Shown one piece after another: positions 22,604 to 28,320 of a stretch of DNA of 28,320 nt. The translations under genes were made by a program, and so were the position numbers. Numbering within the stretch: the first letter of the stretch is position 1; each line of letters starts with the position of its first letter. The notes under the pieces are model-generated. The model did not search any database, was not told where the DNA came from, and worked only from the letters and a program-made list of their open reading frames with translations. Origin of the DNA: Phycisphaerales bacterium (GTDB taxonomy: Bacteria > Planctomycetota > Phycisphaerae > SM23-33); NCBI GenBank assembly GCA_003485185.1, contig DNAS01000159.1, forward strand, positions 989-29,308, given 5' to 3'.

Positions 22604-24346
22604 TTACATCACCACCTCGCGGGGGGCGTAGTGCGTGTGCAGCAGGTGGTGGCTCTTTTCCCCGAGCGGTTTGCCCAGGAATTCCTTGTAGAGGCGCTGG
22701 ACGCTCTCGTTACGGTGCGAGACGCGCTGCTCCTCGTCGCGGTCGATCTTGTAGAGCGCCTGCATGCGGGCGCGGACGGCCTCGGCGTCGCCGTTGAACG
22801 GTTGGCCGCCGCCGGCGATGCACCCGCCCGGGCACGTCATCACCTCGATGAAGTGCAGGTCGCTCCGCCCGGCGCGGAGTTCCTCGAGCAGCTTGCGGGC
22901 ATTGCCCAGGCCGTTGACGGCCGCCACGCCCAGCTCCAGCTCGCCGATCTTCACGCGGGCCTCCTTGCGCCCTTCCAGCCCGCGGACCGCCTGCACCTTC
23001 AGGTTCTCCATCTCCGCCCCCGTCACCAGCCAGTGCGCCGTGCGGATCGCCGCCTCCAGCACGCCGCCGGTGGCGCCGAACAGTTTGCCGGCCGTGCTGC
23101 GCTCGCCGAACGGCGTGTCGGCGCCCTGCGGCTCCAGCGCCGCCAGGTCCAGACCGCGCATCCGGATGATCCGCGCCAGCTCGCGCGTCGTCAGCACCGC
23201 GTCGATGTCCGGCGTGCCGTCGGAGCCCATCTCGGGGCGCTGGGCCTCAAACTTCTTGGCCGTGCACGGCATGATCGAGACGCTGTAGATGCTCTTCGGG
23301 TCGATTCCCTGGCGCTGGGCGTAGTACGATTTGATGATCGCGCCCATCATCTGCTGCGGGCTCTTGCACGTGGAGAGGTTCTCCACCAGATCCGGGTAGA
23401 ACGTCTCGACGAACTTGATCCACCCCGGCGAACAACTCGTGAGCATGGGCAGCTTTCCGCCCGTCGTCAGGCGCTGCACCAGCTCGCTGCCTTCCTCGAG
23501 GATGGTCAGGTCGGCCGAGAAACTCGTGTCGAACACGCGCTGGAATCCCAGCCGCCGCAGGGCGGTGGTCATCTTCCCGACGACGTCAGTGCCCGCCTTG
23601 AGTCCGAACTCCTCCGCCAGCGACACCGAGATGCTCGGCGCGTGCTGGACGACGACGAACTTGCTCGGGTTGTTCAGGACGCCGAGGACTTCCTTCACGT
23701 GGCTCTGCTCTCGCAGCGCGCCGGTGGGGCAGACCACCACGCACTGCCCGCAGTTGACGCAGCTGGAGACGTTCAACCCCTCCTCGAAGGCGGTGCTGAC
23801 CGTCGCCTTGCTTCCCCGGCCGATGAAGTCGATCGCCGAGACGGTCTGGACCTCCTCGCAGACGCGCACGCACCGTCCGCACAGGATGCACTTGGCCGGG
23901 TCGCGCGTGATCGACGGGCTGGAGATGTCCAGCTTGTAGGCGCTCTTGGCGCCGGTGTAGCGGCGCTCGCGCACGCCGAGCTGCTCGGCGAGCTTCTGGA
24001 GCTCGCAGTTGCCGTTGCGGACGCAGTAGAGGCAGTCGTCGGGGTGGTCCGCCAGCAGCAACTCGACGATGGTCTTCCGGGCGCGCACCACGCGCGGGGA
24101 GTGCGTCTGGACCGTCATGCCCTCGTAGACGGGGAACGCGCAGCTGGGAACGAGGTTCCGCTGCCCATTCACCTCCACCACGCACAGGCGGCAGGCGCCG
24201 GTGGGGAAGAGGTTCTCCATGTGGCACAGCGTGGGCACGTGGATCCCGTTGCGCCGCAGGGCGCCCAGGAGCATCTCGCCCTTGCGGGCCTCGATCTTCC
24301 GGTTGTTGACTTCGATTTCGAACACGGCTGGGGTTCCTTCGCTCAT
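22604..24346 (-). CDS. hydA: [FeFe] hydrogenase catalytic subunit of the trimeric HydABC complex
   Basis: A 580-residue H2-forming/oxidising subunit. In order: a [2Fe-2S] ferredoxin domain (Cys41, 52, 55, 69); the NuoG-like His-Cys cluster (His101, Cys105, 108, 114); two [4Fe-4S] motifs (Cys153/156/159/163 and 196/199/202/206); the H-cluster domain with TSCSPGW (303-309), MPCTAKKFE (359-367) and EVMTCPGGCIAGGG (501-514); and the small-subunit-like tail (about 545-577). The first loop has Ser in place of the second Cys of TSCCP, a variant I recall from multimeric, bifurcating enzymes. The start ATG 24346 overlaps the hydB stop as ATGA. Together with HydB and HydC it should couple NADH and ferredoxin to H2. 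Confidence 0.97.
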   Translation of the reverse strand: MSEGTPAVFEIEVNNRKIEARKGEMLLGALRRNGIHVPTLCHMENLFPTGACRLCVVEVNGQRNLVPSCAFPVYEGMTVQTHSPRVVRARKTIVELLLADHPDDCLYCVRNGNCELQKLAEQLGVRERRYTGAKSAYKLDISSPSITRDPAKCILCGRCVRVCEEVQTVSAIDFIGRGSKATVSTAFEEGLNVSSCVNCGQCVVVCPTGALREQSHVKEVLGVLNNPSKFVVVQHAPSISVSLAEEFGLKAGTDVVGKMTTALRRLGFQRVFDTSFSADLTILEEGSELVQRLTTGGKLPMLTSCSPGWIKFVETFYPDLVENLSTCKSPQQMMGAIIKSYYAQRQGIDPKSIYSVSIMPCTAKKFEAQRPEMGSDGTPDIDAVLTTRELARIIRMRGLDLAALEPQGADTPFGERSTAGKLFGATGGVLEAAIRTAHWLVTGAEMENLKVQAVRGLEGRKEARVKIGELELGVAAVNGLGNARKLLEELRAGRSDLHFIEVMTCPGGCIAGGGQPFNGDAEAVRARMQALYKIDRDEEQRVSHRNESVQRLYKEFLGKPLGEKSHHLLHTHYAPREVVM

Positions 24347-26346
24347 TCGACCGTCACCGCCTTGAACTTGCACACGTCCACGCACGCGCCGCACCCGATG
24401 CACTTGTCGGGAACAACGTAGTGCGGGCTCTTCAGCGCGCCCATGATGGCGCCGGCGGGGCACTTCCTGGCGCACAGCGTGCAGCCCTTGCATTTGTCCG
24501 CGTCGATGGAATACGTCAGCAGGTCGGTGCACGCGCCGGCCGGGCAGCGGCGCTCGTAGATGTGCGCCTCGTATTCGTCGCGGAACCAGCGGAGCGTGCT
24601 GAGCACCGGGTTTGGCGCGGTCTGCCCCAGACCGCACAGGCTCGTGTCCTGGATGACCTCGGCCAGGCGGGTCAGGTACATCACGCCCTTGAACCGCTCC
24701 AGGGCGTCGATTCCCTTCTCGCCGCGGCGGCTTCGCGTGATCCGCTGGAGGATCTCCAGCATCCGCCGCGTGCCTTCCCGGCAGGGGATGCACTTTCCGC
24801 AGCTCTCACGCTGGATGAAGTCCATGAAGAACTTCGCCACGTCCACCATGCAGGTGTCTTCGTCCATGACCACCAGCCCGCCGGAGCCCATCATCGCGCC
24901 GACGGTCTTGAGGCTCTCGTAGTCGATCTGGATGTCCAGGTGCTCGGTGGGAATGCACCCGCCGGACGGCCCGCCGATCTGGACGGCCTTGAACCGCTTT
25001 CCGTTGGGGATGCCCCCTCCGATGTCAAAGAGGATTTCGCGGATGGGCGTGCCCATCCGCACCTCGACCAGTCCGGTGTTGGCGACCTTTCCGCTCAGGG
25101 CGAAGACCTTCGTGCCCTTGCTGCCGGCAGTGCCCACCGCGGCGAACCACTCGGCCCCGTGGGCGGCGATGGCCGGCAGGTTCGCCAGCGTCTCGACGTT
25201 GTTGATGACCGTCGGCTTTCCGAACAGTCCGGAGATGGCCGGAAAGGGCGGGCGCGGACGCGGCATGCCCCGGCGCCCCTCGATGCTGTTGATCAGCGCC
25301 GTCTCCTCGCCGCAGACGAATGCGCCGGCGCCCATCTTGATGAGGATCTCCAGGTTAAACCCGCTGGACAGGATGTCCCGCCCGAGAAGCCCGTATTCCT
25401 TTGCCTGGGCGATGGCTTCCTTGAGGCGCGCGATCGCCAGCGGATATTCCGCGCGGATATACACGTACGCCTTGGTCGCGCCGATGGCGTAAGCGGCGAT
25501 GGCCATTCCTTCCAGCAGGCGGTGCGGGTCGCCCTCGATGACCGCGCGGTCCATGAACGCGCCAGGGTCGCCCTCATCGGCGTTGCAGACCAGGTATTTC
25601 TGGTCGGCGGGCGTGTTCAGGGCGAACTTCCACTTCTTTCCGGTGGGGAATCCGCCGCCGCCACGCCCGCGCAGACCGGACGCCTCCACCATCTCGCACA
25701 GCTCCTGGCGCGTGCTGCCGCGGAGGATCTTCGTGAACGCCCGGTATCCGCCGCGGGCGATGTATTCCTCGATGCTCCGCGGGTCGATCACGCCGCAGTT
25801 GGCCAGCACCCACCGCGTCTGCGGCGCGAAAAAGGGATGCTCGTCGAGCATCGGAACGCCGTCCCACGCCTGCTGGCTGCTGCCGGCGGGCGGGCGGTAC
25901 TGGGCCAGGACATGCTCCCGGGGCAGGTTGCCCGACAGCGCGCCGTCCAGCAGCGAGGGAGCCTTGTCCACCGTCGCCCGCTGGAAGATCACGCGGGCCC
26001 TTCCGACCGGCTGGACCTCCAGCAATGGCTCGACCGCGCACAGACCGACGCAGCCGACTTCCACGACGTCAGCATCCAGGGCCTTGTCGGCGAGGTACTT
26101 TTTCACGGCCGCCAGCGTCTTGCCCGCGCCGGCGCCCAGGCCGCAGGTTCCCGTGCCCAGGAAGACCACGGGCTTCGGCGGCGCCTCGCGACGGTATTGC
26201 GCCATTCGCTGCCGGCGCTTGGCACGGCAGGCGTCGTCTTTGTGACAGATCGGACCGCCGGACAGACACGCCACCAGGTCCGGGCAGGGACGGGCGGGTT
26301 CATGCCGGCAACGTTCGCAGCACTTCTCTTCGAGCAGCTTGGCCAT
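24343..26346 (-). CDS. hydB: NuoF-like flavoprotein subunit of the trimeric hydrogenase
   Basis: A 667-residue NADH-binding subunit. Residues 58-145: thioredoxin-like [2Fe-2S] domain (Cys68, 99, 103). Residues 180-500: NuoF core with the FMN/NADH motifs GRGGGGFPTGKKW (227-239), CNADEGDPGAFMDR (254-267) and GAFVCGEETALINSIEG. Then the [4Fe-4S] motif ESCGKCIPC (Cys516, 519, 522, with Cys571) and a C-terminal double ferredoxin (Cys619/622/625/629, 649/652/655/659). Odd: the first 45 residues form an additional Cys/His-rich segment with seven cysteines. The FMN site is where NADH, ferredoxin and H2 electrons are thought to be split or joined. One base separates it from hydC. Confidence 0.97.
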   Translation of the reverse strand: MAKLLEEKCCERCRHEPARPCPDLVACLSGGPICHKDDACRAKRRQRMAQYRREAPPKPVVFLGTGTCGLGAGAGKTLAAVKKYLADKALDADVVEVGCVGLCAVEPLLEVQPVGRARVIFQRATVDKAPSLLDGALSGNLPREHVLAQYRPPAGSSQQAWDGVPMLDEHPFFAPQTRWVLANCGVIDPRSIEEYIARGGYRAFTKILRGSTRQELCEMVEASGLRGRGGGGFPTGKKWKFALNTPADQKYLVCNADEGDPGAFMDRAVIEGDPHRLLEGMAIAAYAIGATKAYVYIRAEYPLAIARLKEAIAQAKEYGLLGRDILSSGFNLEILIKMGAGAFVCGEETALINSIEGRRGMPRPRPPFPAISGLFGKPTVINNVETLANLPAIAAHGAEWFAAVGTAGSKGTKVFALSGKVANTGLVEVRMGTPIREILFDIGGGIPNGKRFKAVQIGGPSGGCIPTEHLDIQIDYESLKTVGAMMGSGGLVVMDEDTCMVDVAKFFMDFIQRESCGKCIPCREGTRRMLEILQRITRSRRGEKGIDALERFKGVMYLTRLAEVIQDTSLCGLGQTAPNPVLSTLRWFRDEYEAHIYERRCPAGACTDLLTYSIDADKCKGCTLCARKCPAGAIMGALKSPHYVVPDKCIGCGACVDVCKFKAVTVE

Positions 26347-26347
26347 A

Positions 26348-26821
26348 CTACCGGGCCTTTCCGCGGTAAGAATCCAAGATGTCCTGAATCTTCTGGGGCG
26401 TCACCGAGGCGTGAAACTCGCCGTTGACGCAGATGACGGGCGCCAGCCCGCACGCCCCGATGCACGCGACGACCTCCAGGCTGAATTCGCCGTCCTTTGT
26501 CGTCTCGCCCGGGTTGACCTTCAGTACCCGCTTGACCGATTCGAGCACGGCGGCGGAGCCCTTTACGTGGCAGGCCGTGCCCCGGCACACCTGCACGTGG
26601 TTCCGTCCGGGCGCCTGGAAGCGGAACTGGTTGTAGAAAGTCGCCACGCCGTAGATCTTGCTGGCCGGCAGCTTCAAATGCCGTCCGATCCGCAGGACCA
26701 CCTCACGGGAGAGATACCCGCGGGCCTCCTGCACGGCTTGGAGGACGGGAATGAGGGCATCCCGGCTGGCGTTGGGATACTTGCCAAGAATCTCTTCGAT
26801 GTCCTTTTCCGCGGTTACCAC
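26348..26821 (-). CDS. hydC: NuoE-like [2Fe-2S] subunit of the trimeric hydrogenase
   Basis: A 157-residue subunit with an N-terminal helical bundle (IPVLQAVQEARGYLS) and a thioredoxin-like [2Fe-2S] domain, ligands Cys79, Cys84 (CRGTACH), Cys120 and Cys124 (CIGACG). SKIYGVATFYNQFRF is the family signature. It passes electrons to or from HydB. The start is GTG 26821, 7 bases inside the end of rex, with AAGGA upstream. Confidence 0.96.
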   Translation of the reverse strand: MVTAEKDIEEILGKYPNASRDALIPVLQAVQEARGYLSREVVLRIGRHLKLPASKIYGVATFYNQFRFQAPGRNHVQVCRGTACHVKGSAAVLESVKRVLKVNPGETTKDGEFSLEVVACIGACGLAPVICVNGEFHASVTPQKIQDILDSYRGKAR

Positions 26822-27465
26822 GTCTGCAATTCCTTCTGACTGGCCCGTTGCCGGGCGAAATAGGCGACCTTCTCCAGCGACATCGTCATGTCGATGTCCT
26901 CCACGTAGACGTCGGGGGGAACCCGAAGCGGAACCGGGGCGAAGTTCAGCAGGCCGCGAACGCCCGCCCGCACGAGCGTGTCCGCGGCGCTCTGGGCGGC
27001 GACGGCGGGAACTGCCAGGATTCCCACCTGGATGCCCTCCGACTCGACCACCTGCGGCATCTGCTCCAGGCTGTAACAGCGAACCCCCTGGATCACGCGG
27101 TTGACCTTGTACGGATCGGTGTCGAAGGCGGCGACGATCCGCAGGTGCGGGCGGCGTCCGGCGAAAAACGCCATGATCGCGCGCCCAAGGTTGCCCACGC
27201 CCACCAGCGCCACGCCCTGATCGGTCGGCGAATCCAGGAACCGCCCGATGCTCTCGCCGAGTTCCCGCACGTCATAACCGCGCGTCGGGCTTCCGCTGTA
27301 CCCGATGGACATCAGGTCGCGGCGGACCTGGGCGGCCGTCACGCCCGCCATCTGCGCGAGCTGGTGGGAATACAGGTTTTCCTCACCCGCGTTGCGCAGT
27401 TCATACAACAGCCGCCGATACAGGCTCAGTCGTCCGATCGTTTTTTCGGAAACCGTTGCTGGCAT
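26815..27465 (-). CDS. rex: Redox-sensing transcriptional repressor Rex
   Basis: A 216-residue repressor. Residues 1-80: winged helix with LYRRLLYELRNAG and the DNA-reading helix AAQVRRDLMSIG followed by GYDV. Residues 84-200: Rossmann domain with VGVGNLGRA (88-96). C-terminal swapped helix near YFARQR. Rex binds its operator when NAD+ dominates and leaves it when NADH rises. It is the first gene of the hydrogenase operon, and a Rex operator lies in its own promoter, so it should control itself and all genes below. Confidence 0.96.
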   Translation of the reverse strand: MPATVSEKTIGRLSLYRRLLYELRNAGEENLYSHQLAQMAGVTAAQVRRDLMSIGYSGSPTRGYDVRELGESIGRFLDSPTDQGVALVGVGNLGRAIMAFFAGRRPHLRIVAAFDTDPYKVNRVIQGVRCYSLEQMPQVVESEGIQVGILAVPAVAAQSAADTLVRAGVRGLLNFAPVPLRVPPDVYVEDIDMTMSLEKVAYFARQRASQKELQTW

Positions 27466-27510
27466 AGGTTGTTACCCTATCGGCTATTTGTAACTGTGAA
27501 TGTAGTAACG

Positions 27511-27528
27511 CTGTGAATAATTTCACAA
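27511..27528 (-). promoter_or_regulatory. Rex operator
   Basis: CTGTGAA-TAAT-TTCACAA, matching the Rex consensus TTGTGAA-N4-TTCACAA at all arm positions except one. It begins 1 base downstream of the -10 box and covers the predicted transcription start. A further half-site CTGTGAA stands at 27494-27500, 17 bases away. Start to rex ATG is about 50-60 bases. Confidence 0.9.
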
Positions 27529-27529
27529 T

Positions 27530-27559
27530 ATAATACAATTCCCTCCATTGGGTTGTCAA
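27530..27559 (-). promoter_or_regulatory. Sigma70 promoter of the rex-hyd operon
   Basis: On the minus strand TTGACA (27559-27554, perfect), 18-bp spacer, TATTAT (27535-27530, five of six). The surrounding DNA is AT-rich in an otherwise GC-rich region. Confidence 0.85.
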
Positions 27560-27886
27560 GGAATCTTGCCAGGAAAAATCAGGAAAAGTCTTAACTAACC
27601 TATAAAAAGATAGTTATAAACATATTGTTTTTGGGTTTCCGCCAGAGTCGTACCTGTCGCGTGGAATGGTTTTGGAATCGTCCGGTGAGAGCCTTTCTGT
27701 CGCAAAGGATCTCAGCCAACTTTTCCAGCCAAGGTGCGAAATGAGATGCTCAAATCGCGCGGCCGGACCGAAATCGAATATCTCCGGATCGACTATTGAC
27801 CGGGCGGCGTAACACAATACGATCGTCTGGATTCCGCGATGACGCGGTGCGAAAAACGGCGCTGAACCAGCAGGAAGGGCAGGACG
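27560..27886. other. Intergenic region upstream of the oxidoreductase gene
   Basis: 327 bases. The first 70 are AT-rich, with an inverted repeat TAACTA (27592-27597)/TAGTTA (27611-27616). The rest has no coding signal that I trust. A possible plus-strand promoter is listed separately. Confidence 0.55.
27796..27823 (+). promoter_or_regulatory. Possible promoter of the Gfo/Idh/MocA gene
   Basis: TTGACC (27796-27801), 16-bp spacer, TACGAT (27818-27823), about 63 bases before ATG 27887. Each box has one or two mismatches to the sigma70 consensus. Confidence 0.4.
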
Positions 27887-28320
27887 ATGGGGTATCCCGT
27901 TACGTTTCTGATCGTGGGCGGCGGACATCGAGGTTGCGGGTATGCGGCCTTTGCCAAAAAGCATCCGGAACTGGCCCGCGTTGTAGGGGTGGCCGAACCG
28001 CGCGAGTTCTACCGGAGAAAACTCGTGCAGGAGCACGGCATTCCGCCGGAGAACGTCTTTTCCGATTGGCGGCAGGCAGCGGAACGCAAGCGTTTCGCCG
28101 ACGCGGTGATCATCGCCACCCAGGACCGCCAGCACACCGAGCCCGCCGTCGCCTTCGCGTCCCTCGGATACGACATGCTGCTGGAAAAGCCGATGGCCAA
28201 CACCGAGGCGGACTGCCGGAAGATTGCCGCAGCCGTCAAGGAAAGCGGAATCCTCTTCGCCGTCTGCCACGTGCTGCGGTACACCGACTACACCCGCCGC
28301 CTCAAGGCGATCCTCGACGA
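27887..28320 (+). CDS. Gfo/Idh/MocA family oxidoreductase (3' end missing)
   Basis: 144 residues are visible and the frame stays open to the window end. The N-terminal Rossmann fold starts FLIVGGGHRGCGYA; the next strand ends VGVAEP, then ADAVIIATQDRQH and LLEKPMANTEAD, the EKP motif whose Lys is catalytic in this family. These enzymes oxidise or reduce sugars, cyclitols or their derivatives with NAD(P). The loop GGGHRGCGY rather than GxGxxG is a known type in the family. ATG 27887 is preceded by GGAAGG and AGGA. It is divergent from rex, with its own probable promoter. Confidence 0.9.
   Translation, partial: MGYPVTFLIVGGGHRGCGYAAFAKKHPELARVVGVAEPREFYRRKLVQEHGIPPENVFSDWRQAAERKRFADAVIIATQDRQHTEPAVAFASLGYDMLLEKPMANTEADCRKIAAAVKESGILFAVCHVLRYTDYTRRLKAILD

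Noticed and set aside
27614..28270. A 218-codon minus-strand open frame at the right end
   Set aside because: It lies opposite the Gfo/Idh/MocA gene and shows no motif; the plus-strand frame has a Rossmann fold and the EKP motif.

Overview
The window is a GC-rich bacterial chromosome segment. Its gene content (trimeric [FeFe] hydrogenase with its full maturation set, Rex, PilZ and STAS signalling proteins) and its peculiar short-unit intergenic repeats suggest an anaerobic or fermentative Planctomycetota-like bacterium, perhaps Phycisphaerae. That assignment is inference from gene style and remembered repeat types, not from a marker gene.

Layout. 1-929 (+): 3' part of a membrane-anchored TPR-like protein. 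926-2994: a compact Type II restriction-modification island of lower GC, with an XRE/C-type regulator and a PD-(D/E)XK nuclease on the minus strand (ATGA overlap), divergent from a D12-class adenine methyltransferase; an inverted repeat lies in the spacer of the methylase promoter. 3012-4652 (-): a short GspE/PilB-type ATPase and a STAS protein. 4996-6267 (+): purD. 6272-9436 (-): a PilZ protein and a pyrR-pyrB-pyrC operon with a strong promoter and a hairpin at the predicted mRNA 5' end. 9896-13725 (-): shikimate kinase, TIM-barrel isomerase, NAD-dependent epimerase-like protein and MFS exporter. 13783-27465 (-): a hydrogenase operon. 27887-end (+): a Gfo/Idh/MocA oxidoreductase cut by the window edge.

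The centre of interest is the 13.7-kb operon rex-hydC-hydB-hydA-[hydrogenase-like histidine kinase]-[receiver]-[receiver+histidine kinase]-hydE-hydG-aspA-hydF. Almost every junction overlaps or is only a few bases apart. One near-consensus promoter (TTGACA-N18-TATTAT) precedes rex, and a near-perfect Rex operator covers its start region, so the whole set is probably induced when NADH is high. HydABC would make H2 from NADH plus reduced ferredoxin (or the reverse), HydEFG build its H-cluster, and the H-cluster-like domain fused to a kinase looks like a built-in H2 or redox sensor. Neither receiver protein has a DNA-binding domain, so the output of this signalling branch is not visible here.

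The intergenic gaps carry two families of degenerate tandem repeats: arrays of three 9-bp units (27 bp, five arrays) and arrays of 7-bp units. One 7-bp array runs into the end of the STAS gene and supplies its stop codon. No tRNA, rRNA, CRISPR array or insertion sequence was recognised.
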